A stretch of 64,000 nucleotides of DNA from Longispora sp040681875 (GTDB taxonomy: Bacteria; Actinomycetota; Actinomycetes; Mycobacteriales; Micromonosporaceae). A model generated the notes under the pieces. It searched no databases and was not told the origin of the DNA. It saw nothing but the letters and a program-made list of their open reading frames with translations. How positions within the stretch are numbered: position 1 is the stretch's first letter; every line of letters starts with the position of its first letter. The DNA lies in NCBI RefSeq assembly GCF_040681875.1, contig NZ_JBFAZP010000011.1:1-64000 (forward strand), read 5' to 3'. This document shows, in pieces, positions 9,201 through 17,864 of this stretch. Both the position numbers and the translations under genes were made by a program.

Positions 9201-10232
9201 GCCTTCACCAAGACCTTCGACGCGTCGGCCACCGGCGAGTCGTGGATCGGCGTGACCAAGGTGAGCGGCAACCAGGACCCCGACCACGACTTCATCCTCG
9301 ACGACGTGGTCGTGGACGACATCGGGCCGGGCACCGGCGGCGGCTCCAACCGGGTCGACCAGTCGACCATGACCGTCACCTCGTGCGACAGCGCGGAGAG
9401 CACCAACGAGCAGGCCCCCTGCTCCAACGTGCTCGACGGCAACTCCGGCACCATCTGGCACACCAAGTGGTCCGGCACCGCCGCGCCGATGCCGCACGAG
9501 ATCGTCCTCGACCTCGGCAGCGCCAAGTCGGTCACCGACCTGTACTACCTGCCCCGGCAGTCGCAGGCCAACGGCCGGATCGCCAACTACGAGGTGTACG
9601 TCTCCACCGACGGCACCACCTGGGGCACGGCGGTGAAGACCGGCACGTTCGCCAACAACACCACCGAGCAGACGGCGAACTTCCCGGCCAAGACCGGCCG
9701 CTACGTCAAGCTGCGCGCCACCAGTGAGGTCGGCGGCAACGCCTGGACCGCCGTCGCCGAACTCAACATCGGCGTCGCGTCCACCACCCCCGCCCGGATC
9801 AACCAGGCCGGCATGTCCGTGCACTCCTACGACAGCCAGGAGACCTCGGGCGAGAACGGCGCGGCGACCAACGTGCTCGACGGGAACTCCGCGACGATCT
9901 GGCACACCCAGTGGTCGGGCAGTTCCCCCGCGCTCCCGCACGAGGTCGTGCTCAACCTCGGCGCGAACTACAGCGTGACCTGCCTGCACCAACTGCCCCG
10001 CCAGACGGGTACGAACGGCCGGATCGCGGGCTACGAGGTGTACGTGTCCACCGACGGCGTGACCTGGGGGTCAGCGGTGGCCACCGGCACCTGGACCAGC
10101 GTGGCCACCGAGCAGTCCGCGTGCTTCACGGCCAAGACGGGCCGGTACGTGAAACTGCGGGCCACCAGTGAGGTGAACGGAGCTGCCTGGACGTCAGTGG
10201 CGGAACTGAACGTCACAGGAGTGCCGGCCTAG
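6291..10232 (+). CDS. Secreted endo-alpha-N-acetylgalactosaminidase (GH101) with two C-terminal F5/8C modules
   Basis: 1313 residues. GH101 enzymes release the Gal-beta-1,3-GalNAc disaccharide from mucin-type O-glycoproteins. A signal peptide covers residues 1-29 (ends APAQA). A beta-sandwich precedes the catalytic barrel; the probable nucleophile is Asp464 in FMYVDVWYRDGW and the probable acid/base Glu490 in VATEFPDKFEE, matching the order of Asp and Glu in characterised GH101 enzymes. Then follow galactose-binding-like sandwich regions and two discoidin/CBM32-type modules at about 1019-1160 and 1167-1313, each with NGRIA.YEVYVSTDG and GRYVKLRATSEV. The ATG at 6291 has AGGAG at 6281-6285. 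Organisation is shorter than the pneumococcal cell-surface enzyme and lacks a sorting signal, so it should be released. It ends at a strong bidirectional terminator. Confidence 0.9.
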   Translation: MRGHPPLVLAAALTGATLSIPLLAAPAQAGTPVTIQSSALSVRVDNAFPRVIDYTDRASGYLLNGNEDPLTQITVNGTAKTPTVTGTVSADRVDYSLDLGAGVVVAARISVTGSTVEFRVTGITDPNATVKTLAIPNHNLVSVRSDQAGAAVTTTRMCTATPAWITANTAPANCNKATTKSGDTFTALTSSTAADSTPQGQMYAIVNTGQLAASIATNSYYDEPSGATSNENARVYKQVVDKGTYRRAGLWSGDWLYRPKGAPATEPLPFAKVVVARDRNADSAVDWQDGAIAYRDIMTNPQGWQDTPDRVVQRIPMNFASQATHPFLQTLDETKRVALATDGLGQFVLLKGYASEGHDSAHPDYGLIGARQGGAADLNTLTTLGSAYNADFGVHINAQEAYPVAQSFTDAMVTSDSGTKSGGWNWLDQSYVINHRNDANTGNRAARLQELKTAAPDLKFMYVDVWYRDGWESRKLAREINDLGWQVATEFPDKFEENSLWNHWANDVNYGGGDLKGVNSQVARFIRNHQRDDWLARDPMLGGAENEAYEGWQGKNDFTAFMNTTFGTNLPTKYLQGFQVQKWAANRIDLTSGVNVTLSGGTRTISKDGHPVLVGKNYLLPWDQSAESKLYHWNDAGGSSTWSLPTSWAANSTVKLYKLTDTGRQFVQDLTVTSGQVSITATAKTAYVVYPTTAPTQGDVKWGEAQALKDPRFYSGNLSAWTTNGATSVVRSTKGQNELVFGSGASSVAQTLTGLAAGTYAASVNVKTSGGRKATLDVGGVSNWTTSSTFTNNIGADDKYGTTAQKMQVLFDVAAGGTPTLTLSAAAGTSAVTFDDVRIFRTARTAQGTHHFVEDFENTNGGWGPFVGGPGHDKDPQTHVAQKHAPYTQAGWNGKLVDDVIAGNNSLKTHVESSGLLYRTLPQTLRFTPGRRYTVSLKFENGFANDHAFVVGDGATTLTTDNFGQARTATAFTKTFDASATGESWIGVTKVSGNQDPDHDFILDDVVVDDIGPGTGGGSNRVDQSTMTVTSCDSAESTNEQAPCSNVLDGNSGTIWHTKWSGTAAPMPHEIVLDLGSAKSVTDLYYLPRQSQANGRIANYEVYVSTDGTTWGTAVKTGTFANNTTEQTANFPAKTGRYVKLRATSEVGGNAWTAVAELNIGVASTTPARINQAGMSVHSYDSQETSGENGAATNVLDGNSATIWHTQWSGSSPALPHEVVLNLGANYSVTCLHQLPRQTGTNGRIAGYEVYVSTDGVTWGSAVATGTWTSVATEQSACFTAKTGRYVKLRATSEVNGAAWTSVAELNVTGVPA

Positions 10233-10245
10233 CCGGTAGGAAGAA

Positions 10246-10279
10246 GAACGGGCCCACCCTGGCGGGGGTGGGCCCGTTC
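10246..10279. terminator. Bidirectional terminator between GH101 and peptide-transporter genes
   Basis: A perfect 14-bp hairpin (GAACGGGCCCACCC / GGGTGGGCCCGTTC) lies between the convergent stop codons at 10232 and 10283. Confidence 0.8.
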
Positions 10280-10282
10280 TCG

Positions 10283-11284
10283 TCATGCGACGACGTGCTT
10301 GAGCTCGGCGAAGTGGCACGCGCTCGGATGCGGGTCCGGTGCGCGCCCGATGAGCAGCGGCTCCTCCGACGCGCAGATGTCCTGCGCCTTCCAGCACCGG
10401 GTCCGGAACCGGCACCCCGACGGCGGGTTGGCCGGCGACGGCACGTCACCCTCCAGCCGGATGATGTCCCGGTTGCGCCGGGCCGCCGGGTCCGCCACCG
10501 GCACCGCCGACAGCAGCGCCTGGGTGTACGGGTGCGTCGGCCGCTCGTAGATCTCGTCCTCGGTGCCGATCTCGACCATCTTGCCGAGGTACATGACCCC
10601 GACCCGGTCGGAGATGTGCCGCACCACGGACAGGTCGTGCGCGATGAAGATGTAGGACAGCCCCATCTCGCGCTGCAACTTGCCGAGCAGGTTGATCACC
10701 TGGGCCTGGATGGACACGTCCAGGGCCGACACCGGCTCGTCGCACACGATCACCTCGGGCCGCAGGGCCAGGGCCCGGGCGATCCCGATCCGCTGGCGCT
10801 GGCCGCCGGAGAACTGGTGCGGGTACCGGTTGATGTGCTCCGGGCTGAGCCCGACCAGTTCCAGCAGCTCCTTGACCCGGCGCTCCCGGTCGCCCTTCGG
10901 GGCCACCTCGGGGTGGATCTCGTACGGCTCCCCGATGATGTCGCCGACGGTCATCCGCGGGTTCAGCGAGGTGTACGGGTCCTGCATCACCATCTGGATG
11001 TTCCGCCGCACCTTGCGCAGCCGTTCACCCTTCAGGCCGAAGATCTTCTCGCCCTTGAAGGTGACCGTGCCGTCGGTCGGGTGCTCCAGCTGCATGATCA
11101 GCTTGGCGAGGGTCGACTTGCCGCAGCCGGACTCGCCGACGATGCCGAGCGTCTCGCCCTTGTTCAGCTCGAACGACACCCCGTCGACGGCCTTGACCGC
11201 CCCGACCTGGGTCTGGAACAGGATGCCCTGCTTGATCGGGAAGTGCTTCACCAGGTTGTCGACCTGGAGGATCGGCTCAGCCAT
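10283..11284 (-). CDS. Oligopeptide/dipeptide ABC transporter ATP-binding protein (OppF/DppF type)
   Basis: A 333-residue ATPase that powers import of peptides with its partner encoded just upstream. It has Walker A GESGCGKS (about 50-57), the signature SGGQRQRIGIARAL, Walker B VIVCDEPVSALD, and the C-terminal oligopeptide-transporter extension with cysteines (CRFRTRCW..DIC..ACHF) typical of OppD/OppF. The ATG at 11284 has AGGAGG upstream and overlaps the preceding ATPase gene by 8 nt, implying coupled translation. It is the last gene of the transporter operon. Confidence 0.92.
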   Translation of the reverse strand: MAEPILQVDNLVKHFPIKQGILFQTQVGAVKAVDGVSFELNKGETLGIVGESGCGKSTLAKLIMQLEHPTDGTVTFKGEKIFGLKGERLRKVRRNIQMVMQDPYTSLNPRMTVGDIIGEPYEIHPEVAPKGDRERRVKELLELVGLSPEHINRYPHQFSGGQRQRIGIARALALRPEVIVCDEPVSALDVSIQAQVINLLGKLQREMGLSYIFIAHDLSVVRHISDRVGVMYLGKMVEIGTEDEIYERPTHPYTQALLSAVPVADPAARRNRDIIRLEGDVPSPANPPSGCRFRTRCWKAQDICASEEPLLIGRAPDPHPSACHFAELKHVVA

Positions 11285-12266
11285 GAAGGACCTCCTCGGC
11301 GAAGTGACAGGCGCTCGTCCGGCCGTTGTCCAGGACCAGCAGCGGCGGGACGACATCCCGGCAGACCTGCTGGACCATCGGGCAGCGCGGGTGGAAGGCG
11401 CAGCCCGTCGGCGGGCGCATCAGGTTCGGCGGCAGGCCCTTGATGGTGGCCAGTTCCTGGCCCTTGGAGTCCAGCCGGGGAATCGACTCCAACAGCCCCC
11501 GGGTGTACGGGTGCGCCGGCTTGGCGTAGATGTCGTGCACGTCGGCGTGCTCGACGATCCGGCCCGCGTACATCACGGCGATCCGGTCGGCCACGTCCGC
11601 GACGACACCCAGGTCGTGGGTGATCAGGATCAGGCCCATGTTCAGGTCCCGGCGCAGCTCGGCGAGCAGGTCCATGATCTGGGCCTGCACGGTCACGTCG
11701 AGGGCCGTGGTCGGCTCGTCGGCGATCAGCACCTTCGGGTCCTGGGCCAGCGACATCGCGATCATGACCCGCTGGCGCATGCCGCCGGAGAACTCGTGCG
11801 GGTAGTTGTGCAGCCGCTCCTTGGCCGCCGGGATCTTGACGAGTTCCATCAGCTCGACGGCCCGCCTGTACGCGTCCTTCTTGCTGAGCCCGTCGTTCTT
11901 CCGGAGCGCCTCGGAGATCTGGAAGCCGACCGTGAACACCGGGTTGAGGGCGGAGAGCGCGTCCTGGAAGACCATCGCGATCTCCTTGCCACGCAGCTTG
12001 CGCCGCTCCTCCTCAGGGCTCGTGAGCAGGTTCCGGCCGTTGTACCGGATCTCGCCCTTCGTGATGAACCCGGGCGGCATGTCGAGGATGCCCATGATCG
12101 CCTGCGCGGTCACCGACTTGCCGGAGCCCGACTCACCGAGCACGGCGAGGGTCTCCCCCGCGTCCAGGTGGTACGAGACGCCGTTGATGACCCGCGCGAC
12201 CCCGTCCCTGGTCCGGAACTCGATGTGCAGGTCGTCGACTTCGAGAAGATGGTTACTCATGGTCAC
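11277..12266 (-). CDS. Oligopeptide/dipeptide ABC transporter ATP-binding protein (OppD/DppD type)
   Basis: A 329-residue ATPase with Walker A GESGSGKS (44-51), signature FSGGMRQRVMIAMSL, Walker B LIADEPTTALD and the four-cysteine C-terminal tail (CAFHPRCPMVQQVC...ACHF) of OppD. The GTG at 12266 overlaps the stop of the permease gene as GTGA; an ATG two codons later (12260) is an alternative start. It forms a heterodimeric motor with the OppF-type protein. Confidence 0.92.
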   Translation of the reverse strand: MTMSNHLLEVDDLHIEFRTRDGVARVINGVSYHLDAGETLAVLGESGSGKSVTAQAIMGILDMPPGFITKGEIRYNGRNLLTSPEEERRKLRGKEIAMVFQDALSALNPVFTVGFQISEALRKNDGLSKKDAYRRAVELMELVKIPAAKERLHNYPHEFSGGMRQRVMIAMSLAQDPKVLIADEPTTALDVTVQAQIMDLLAELRRDLNMGLILITHDLGVVADVADRIAVMYAGRIVEHADVHDIYAKPAHPYTRGLLESIPRLDSKGQELATIKGLPPNLMRPPTGCAFHPRCPMVQQVCRDVVPPLLVLDNGRTSACHFAEEVLHG

Positions 12267-13225
12267 CGGAGCCTCGGGTCGAAGGCCTCACGCACGGCGT
12301 CGCCGAGCATGATGAACGCCAGCACGGTCAGGGACAGGAACACCGACGGGGCCACGAGCGGAATCGCGCTCTCCCGGACCCGCTGGGTGGACTCGGAGAT
12401 GTCCTTGCCCCAGGAGATGATCGGGTCCTTGAGGCCGACGCCGAGGAAGGACAGCGTGGCCTCGGCGGTGATGAACGCGCCCAGGGCGATGGTCATCACC
12501 ACGATCACGGGGGCCATGGCGTTCGGCAGGATGTGCTTGAGCATGATCCGGCCGTTGCTCGCGCCGAGCATCCGCGCCGCGTGCACGTAGTCCTGGTTCT
12601 TCGCCGAGATCACCGAGGACCGCACGATCCGGGCCGCCGTGGTCCAACCGAAGATGCTGAGGACGACGACGACGAGGAGCAGTTGGCCCCAGTACCCGTC
12701 CTCGGAGCTGGACCGGGCCTTCAGGGCCACGATCGCGGCGAGCAGCAGCGGGATGCCGAGCACGATGTCGATGATCCGGGCGAGGATCGCGTCGAGCAGG
12801 CCGCCGTAGAAGCCGGCGAGCATGCCGACCACGACCGCGATCAGCCCGGCGAGCAGCGCCGAGTAGAAACCGACCTGCATCGAGGTACTGGCGCCGTGCA
12901 CCGTCCGGGCGTACACGTCGCAGCCCTGGAGGTTGTAGCCGAAGATCGCGTCGCCGCTCGGCCCCTGCATCGAGCGGGACAGCTCGCAGGAGTGCGGGTC
13001 GGCGGAGCTGAACAGGCCCGGGAAGGCCGCCATCACGACCATGACCAGGATGACCAGGGACGAGATGATGAAGACCGGACTGCGCCGCAGGTCGCGCCAG
13101 GCGTCGCCCGCCAGGCTGCGGACCTTGCTGGTGTTGTCGGGCTGGTTCGGTGCGCCGGTGCTGCCGGCCGGGCCGGGTACGGCCGCGTGGTTCTCCGACG
13201 CGGCGATGGTTTCGAAATCACTCAT
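12263..13225 (-). CDS. Peptide ABC transporter permease (OppC/DppC type)
   Basis: A 320-residue inner-membrane permease. The first 45 residues are cytoplasmic and polar, then about six transmembrane helices follow. The EAA loop is recognisable at AARMLGASNGRIMLKHILPNAMAP. The start ATG at 13225 has GAGGGGG 5 nt upstream. It sits 11 nt downstream of the partner permease gene and overlaps the next gene by 4 nt. Confidence 0.92.
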   Translation of the reverse strand: MSDFETIAASENHAAVPGPAGSTGAPNQPDNTSKVRSLAGDAWRDLRRSPVFIISSLVILVMVVMAAFPGLFSSADPHSCELSRSMQGPSGDAIFGYNLQGCDVYARTVHGASTSMQVGFYSALLAGLIAVVVGMLAGFYGGLLDAILARIIDIVLGIPLLLAAIVALKARSSSEDGYWGQLLLVVVVLSIFGWTTAARIVRSSVISAKNQDYVHAARMLGASNGRIMLKHILPNAMAPVIVVMTIALGAFITAEATLSFLGVGLKDPIISWGKDISESTQRVRESAIPLVAPSVFLSLTVLAFIMLGDAVREAFDPRLR

Positions 13226-13236
13226 GCCGGCCCCCT

Positions 13237-14163
13237 CTACGAGTAACGGATTCGCGGGTCGAGGACGGCGTACAGGATGTCCACGAGCAGGTTGGCCAGC
13301 AGGTAGACGACGACCAGCACGCTGACGATCGTGACCACGACGGGGCCGTCGGACAGGTTGATGCCCTTGAAGAGCTGGAAGCCGACGCCCGGGATGTTGA
13401 AGATCCGCTCGGTGACGATCGCGCCGCCCATCAGGTTGCCGATCTCGACACCCAGGAAGGTCACGACGGGGATCAGCGAGTTGCGCAACACGTGTACCCC
13501 GATGATCCGGGTCTTCTTGAGGCCCTTGGCCTTGGCCGTGCGCACGTAGTCGGAGCGCAGGTTCTCCGCGACCGAGGTCCGGGTGAGCCGGACGGCGGTG
13601 GCCAGGGCGAGCGCGCCGAGCACGAAGCCGGGCACGATCAGGGTGGCGATGCCCTTGTCGGCGTCGTAGCCGGGCGTGAACCAGCCCCACTTGCCGCCCG
13701 GGAACGTGCTCAGCATCAGGCCGATCACGAAGCTCGGGATGCCGATCACGACCAGGGTCAGGAACAGCGTGACGTTGTCGAACACGCCGCCGCGCCGCAT
13801 GCCGGCGATCACGCCGCCGACGACGCCGAGGATGACGACGAAGACGAAGGCGATCGCGGCGAGCTGGATCGTGTAGCTCCACGCCTCGCCCAGGATCTCG
13901 GCGATCGGGCGCTGGGACAGCGAGTCGCCGAGGTCGAAGGTCAGCAGACCCTTGATGTAGTACCAGTACCGGACCAGGAAGGGCTCGTCGAGGTGGAAGT
14001 CCCGCGTGAGCTTGGCCTTCACCGCGTCGTTGAGTTCCTTGCCCTCGCCGGCCAGCGAAGTCAGCGGGTCGCCGGTGGCGAACATCATCGAGTACACGAT
14101 GAAGGTGGTGCAGAAGAACGCCAGCACCATCTGGAGCAGGCGTCGAACTATGTAACGGAGCAT
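13237..14163 (-). CDS. Peptide ABC transporter permease (OppB/DppB type)
   Basis: A 308-residue inner-membrane permease beginning MLRYIVRRLLQMV, the standard OppB/DppB N-terminus; this and GGAGGA just upstream fix the start at 14163. It has six predicted membrane spans and the EAA loop TAKAKGLKKTRIIGVHVLRNSLIP. It follows the receptor gene across a 97-nt gap that carries a long hairpin. Confidence 0.92.
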   Translation of the reverse strand: MLRYIVRRLLQMVLAFFCTTFIVYSMMFATGDPLTSLAGEGKELNDAVKAKLTRDFHLDEPFLVRYWYYIKGLLTFDLGDSLSQRPIAEILGEAWSYTIQLAAIAFVFVVILGVVGGVIAGMRRGGVFDNVTLFLTLVVIGIPSFVIGLMLSTFPGGKWGWFTPGYDADKGIATLIVPGFVLGALALATAVRLTRTSVAENLRSDYVRTAKAKGLKKTRIIGVHVLRNSLIPVVTFLGVEIGNLMGGAIVTERIFNIPGVGFQLFKGINLSDGPVVVTIVSVLVVVYLLANLLVDILYAVLDPRIRYS

Positions 14164-14206
14164 GGTTCCTCCGACGAGAGCCGGGTCCGGCCTGGGCAAC
14201 GACAGA

Positions 14207-14256
14207 CGACGCTGCCCGGCAGCGCGCGACGGGCGCGAGCTGACCGGGCAGCGTCG
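14207..14256 (-). promoter_or_regulatory. Intercistronic hairpin between receptor and permease genes
   Basis: Perfect 13-bp arms CGACGCTGCCCGG and CCGGGCAGCGTCG with a 24-nt loop, inside a co-directional operon. There is no U-tract, so it probably lowers readthrough or protects the receptor mRNA 3' end, giving more receptor than permease. This is inference from its position. Confidence 0.55.
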
Positions 14257-14260
14257 GTGA

Positions 14261-15862
14261 TCACTTGGTGTCGAGCTTCAGCAGGTCGACGTGGCCGCGG
14301 GCGTCGACGAAGACGTCCTTGACCTTGGTCGAGTAGCCGTAGACGTTCTGACCGAAGAACAGCGGCGCGACCGGGACGTCCTTGGCGAGCAGCGCCTCGG
14401 CCTCCTGGTACTTGCGGATCGCACCGTCGGCCGTCGCCTCCTGGTTACCGGCGGCCACCAGGGCGTTGAACGCCTTGTTGTCGTAGCCGTAGTAGTTGGA
14501 GGAGCCGCCCGTGCCGTACAGCGGGTCGAGGTAGTTCTCCATCGAGGCGTAGTCCATGGACCAGCCCATCCGGAACGCGCCGATGTCCTGCTTGGCCTTG
14601 GCCTTGGTCCGCAGGTCCGCGAACTTCGGCTCGCCGGCGCCGACGCACTTGATGCCCAGGTTCTTGATGAGCTGGTTGCAGACCGCGTCGACCCATTCCT
14701 TGTGGTCGCCGTCGACGTTGTACGTGATCGTCACGGTGCCGCCCGGGAAGCCGCCCGCGCCGTCCAGCAGGGCCTTCGCCTTGGTCGGGTCGAACTTGAC
14801 CGCGTCGCCACCGGCACCCGGCTTGTAGCCCGGGACGACCGGCGAGACGAACGAGTCGGCGGCCTTGCGCGAACCCTTGAAGATCGTCTTCACGATCTCC
14901 TCGCGGTCGATGGCCATCGAGATCGCCTTGCGCACGTCGGCGTTGGCGAACTTCGGGTTGTAGACCGGCAGGGCCATGAACGTGAAGCTCGAGCTCGGGC
15001 TGGTCTTGTACCGGTCCCCGAGGTCAGCGGTCGCGCTGCTCAGCGAGGAGGTCGGGATCGTGGTCATGATGTCGTTCGTGTTGGCGAGCAGCTCGGAGTA
15101 CTGAGCGGTCGCCTGCTGGTAGATCTTGAACGCGATGCCCTTGACCTTGGGCTTGGTGCCCTTGTAGCCGTCGTACGCCTCGACCTCGACCTTCTGGTCG
15201 TGGGTCCAGGTGCCCTTCATCTTGAAGGGGCCGTTGCCGATCGGCGCCTCGTTGTACGCCTTGACGTCGGTGAAGGCGGCCTTCGGCATCGGGTAGAACG
15301 CGGTGTACCCGACGACCGACAGCCAGTCCGCGAACGGGGCGTCGAGCTCGACGGTGAAGTTGAGGTCGTCGACCTTCTTCAGCCCGGCGAGGGTCTTCGT
15401 GGTCGGGATGGCCTTGGTGTCGGCCGGGTTCAGGTCGCCGTAGCCCTTGATCTTGGCGAAGAAGTTGTTGCTCTCCTGGCCGTTCGGGCCGTACGCGCCG
15501 TAGTTCCACGCGTCGATGAAGCTGTCGGACGTCAGCTTCTCGCCGTTGTGGAAGGTGTAGCCGTCCTTGATCTTGATCGACCAGGTCTTGCTGTCCTTGG
15601 TCTCGATCTTCTCGGCGACGTCCAGCTCGGCCTTGTTCGTGGTGGGGTTGATGTCCACCAGACCGACGAACAGCGCCTCCAGGACCTGGCTGCCCGAGGT
15701 GTCGTTCGTGTTGGTGGGCGTCAGGAACTTGGGCTCAGCGATGCCGATGCTGACCGTCCCGCCGCTCTTGCCGGAATCCGAGCCGCTGTTGCCACACGCC
15801 GTCAGCGCGATGGCAGCTGCGACGGGAACGGCAACCAGTGCGGCAATCTTGCGTACCTGCAT
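14261..15862 (-). CDS. Peptide ABC transporter substrate-binding lipoprotein (SBP_bac_5)
   Basis: A 533-residue lipoprotein with lipobox LTAC (Cys23). The body is a family-5 extracellular solute-binding domain: VSIGIAEPKFLTPTNTNDTSG at the front, the DGYTFHNGEKLTSDSF segment, and YNVDGDHKEWVDAVCNQLIKNLGI near the C-terminus. It captures oligopeptides outside the membrane for the permease encoded downstream. AGGAGG precedes the ATG. A close paralogue lies 409 nt upstream on the same strand; the two share long blocks of identical residues. Confidence 0.92.
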   Translation of the reverse strand: MQVRKIAALVAVPVAAAIALTACGNSGSDSGKSGGTVSIGIAEPKFLTPTNTNDTSGSQVLEALFVGLVDINPTTNKAELDVAEKIETKDSKTWSIKIKDGYTFHNGEKLTSDSFIDAWNYGAYGPNGQESNNFFAKIKGYGDLNPADTKAIPTTKTLAGLKKVDDLNFTVELDAPFADWLSVVGYTAFYPMPKAAFTDVKAYNEAPIGNGPFKMKGTWTHDQKVEVEAYDGYKGTKPKVKGIAFKIYQQATAQYSELLANTNDIMTTIPTSSLSSATADLGDRYKTSPSSSFTFMALPVYNPKFANADVRKAISMAIDREEIVKTIFKGSRKAADSFVSPVVPGYKPGAGGDAVKFDPTKAKALLDGAGGFPGGTVTITYNVDGDHKEWVDAVCNQLIKNLGIKCVGAGEPKFADLRTKAKAKQDIGAFRMGWSMDYASMENYLDPLYGTGGSSNYYGYDNKAFNALVAAGNQEATADGAIRKYQEAEALLAKDVPVAPLFFGQNVYGYSTKVKDVFVDARGHVDLLKLDTK

Positions 15863-16233
15863 TGATCCTCCTCGTTTCCATCACGCTGTGCCACCGTTGC
15901 CGCGTATGGACCGATGGACAGCCAAGCAAACGTAAAGTCCACTCCACTGCACCGGCAAACCAGAACGATCACGGGACCGTAACGATGATCAGTTCAACTA
16001 TTTGCAGAACCTCCGTCGAGATGGTAGTGGATTTCCGGCACATTCATGGCATGTATGTGCCGTATTGCGTGGTTTAACGCTATACCCCATGCTGTGGCAG
16101 AGGTCGCAAGATTGAGGATTATCTATCATAGGTAACTCATGGATAAGTGGATAAGAAGGGATTCCGGGGAGTTAAGGTCCACTCTCGACTACACAGAGTG
16201 ATGAATGCCATGACATCGAAACCGGCCGTGGGC
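15863..16233. other. Intergenic region between the two receptor genes
   Basis: About 370 bp of relatively AT-rich sequence without a supported gene. It should contain the promoter of the downstream receptor-permease operon (minus strand). I could not fix -35/-10 boxes with confidence. Confidence 0.4.
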
Positions 16234-16256
16234 CCGGCGGTCGAGGTGACCGCCGG
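16234..16256 (-). terminator. Hairpin after the upstream receptor gene
   Basis: Perfect 9-bp arms CCGGCGGTC and GACCGCCGG with a 5-nt loop, 15 nt beyond the stop codon; no U-tract. It suggests the upstream receptor gene is a separate transcription unit. Confidence 0.55.
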
Positions 16257-16271
16257 ACCACATGGACACCG

Positions 16272-17864
16272 TTACTTGGTCTCGATCTTCAGCAGATCGA
16301 CCCTGGTGAACGGGTTGACCTCCACGTTGGTGACCTTGGTGGAGTAGCCGAAGACGTTCTGGCCGTAGAACAGCGGGGCGACCGGGATGTCCCGGGCGAG
16401 CATGTCCTCCGCCGCCTGGTACTTCTTGATCGCGCCGTCCGCCGTCGCCTCCCGGTTGCCCGCCGCCACGGTGTCGTCGAACTCCTTGTTCGCGTAGCCG
16501 TAGTAGTTCGAGGAGCCGGTCGTGGAGTACAGCGGGGTCAGGTAGTTCTCCATCGACGGGTAGTCCATCGCCCAGCCCAGCCGGAACGCCCCGATGTCCT
16601 GCTTCGCCTGCGCCTTGGTCCGCAGGTCCGCGAACTTCGGCTCACCGGCGCCCACGCACTGGATGCCCAGGTTCTTGATGATCTGGTTGCACACCGCGTC
16701 GACCCACTCCTTGTGGTCGCCGTCGACGTTGTAGGTGATCGTCAGCGTCCCGCCCGGGAAGCCGCCCGCCTTGGTCAGCAGCTCCTTGGCCTTCGCCGGC
16801 TCGAACTTGCAGCCCTCGCCGCACGCGTCGGCCCGGTAGCCGGGCACCACCGGGGACACGAAGGCGTGCGCCGGGGTGCGCGAGTCCTTGAAGACGACCT
16901 TGGTGATCTCCTCGCGGTCGATCGCCATCGAGATCGCCTTGCGGACGTCCACGTTCGTGAACTTCGGGTTGTACAGCGGCAACGCGATGAACGTGAACGA
17001 CGAACTCGGGCTCGTCTTGTACCGGTCCCCCAGGTCCGTCTTCGCGCTGGACAGCACCGAGGTCGGCAGGGAGGTCATCACGTCGACCGTGTTGGCGAGC
17101 AGCTCGGAGTACTGCGCCGTGGGCTGCTGGTACACCTTGAAGTTGACGCCCTTGATCTTGGGCTTCTCGCCCTTGTACGCGTCGTACGCCTCGACCTCGA
17201 TCTTCTGGTCGTGGACCCACGTCCCCTTCATCTTGAAGGGCCCCTGCCCGATCGGCGCCTCCTTGTACGTGTCCATGCCGGTGAAGGCCACCTTCGGCAT
17301 GGGCACGAACGCGCTGTAGCCGAGCACCGAACGGAAGTCCGCGTACGGCTCCGTCAGCGTGATCGTGAACTCCGTGTCGCTGACCTTCTTCAGGCCGGAC
17401 AGTTCCTTGGTCGGAGGGGTGGCGTTCTTGTCGGCGGGGTTGAGGGCCGCGTACCCGTCGATCGAGGCGAAGAAGGTGTTGTTCTGCTGCGCGTTGGGGG
17501 CGTAGGCGCCGTAGTTCCACGCCGCGATGTAGTCGTCGGCGGTGACCTTGTCGCCGTTGTGGAACGTCCAGCCCTCCTTCAGCTTGACGGTCCACACCTT
17601 GCTGTCGGAGGTACTGATCTTCTCGGCGGCGTCCTCGACGGCCTTGTTACTCGCGTCGAACTTGACCAGGGGCGTGAACAGCGCGTCGACCACCTGGCCG
17701 CCGGCCGTGTCGTTCGTGTTCGTCGGGACGATGAACCTCGGCTCACCGATCCCGATGCTGACCGTCCCGCCACTGCTGCCGGAGTCCCCGCCGCCACAGG
17801 CCGCGAGGGCCACGCTGGCGATGACGGGTACGACAACCAGGGCGGCGACTCTGCGGACCCGCAT
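16272..17864 (-). CDS. Second peptide substrate-binding lipoprotein (SBP_bac_5)
   Basis: A 530-residue lipoprotein with lipobox LAAC (Cys23), clearly a paralogue of the adjacent receptor: the two share the GEP/AEPKF-I-PTNTND front, DGDHKEWVDAVCNQ, LRTKA.AKQDIGAFR.GW.MDY.SMENYL.PLY and the YGQNVFGYSTKV ending. Differences such as the ADACGEGCKFEP insertion suggest a different peptide specificity. It has its own terminator and is divergent from folD, so it may be regulated apart from the operon yet feed the same permease. Confidence 0.9.
   Translation of the reverse strand: MRVRRVAALVVVPVIASVALAACGGGDSGSSGGTVSIGIGEPRFIVPTNTNDTAGGQVVDALFTPLVKFDASNKAVEDAAEKISTSDSKVWTVKLKEGWTFHNGDKVTADDYIAAWNYGAYAPNAQQNNTFFASIDGYAALNPADKNATPPTKELSGLKKVSDTEFTITLTEPYADFRSVLGYSAFVPMPKVAFTGMDTYKEAPIGQGPFKMKGTWVHDQKIEVEAYDAYKGEKPKIKGVNFKVYQQPTAQYSELLANTVDVMTSLPTSVLSSAKTDLGDRYKTSPSSSFTFIALPLYNPKFTNVDVRKAISMAIDREEITKVVFKDSRTPAHAFVSPVVPGYRADACGEGCKFEPAKAKELLTKAGGFPGGTLTITYNVDGDHKEWVDAVCNQIIKNLGIQCVGAGEPKFADLRTKAQAKQDIGAFRLGWAMDYPSMENYLTPLYSTTGSSNYYGYANKEFDDTVAAGNREATADGAIKKYQAAEDMLARDIPVAPLFYGQNVFGYSTKVTNVEVNPFTRVDLLKIETK

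Noticed and set aside
6354..9992. A 1212-residue minus-strand open frame opposite the GH101 gene
   Set aside because: It mirrors the plus-strand coding sequence in a GC-rich frame, has valine/glycine/arginine-heavy composition and no domain; the plus strand has clear motifs and a signal peptide.
10283..17864. Antibiotic or siderophore biosynthesis neighbourhood around the ABC transporter
   Set aside because: Only transporter genes are present; no synthetase, polyketide or tailoring enzymes.
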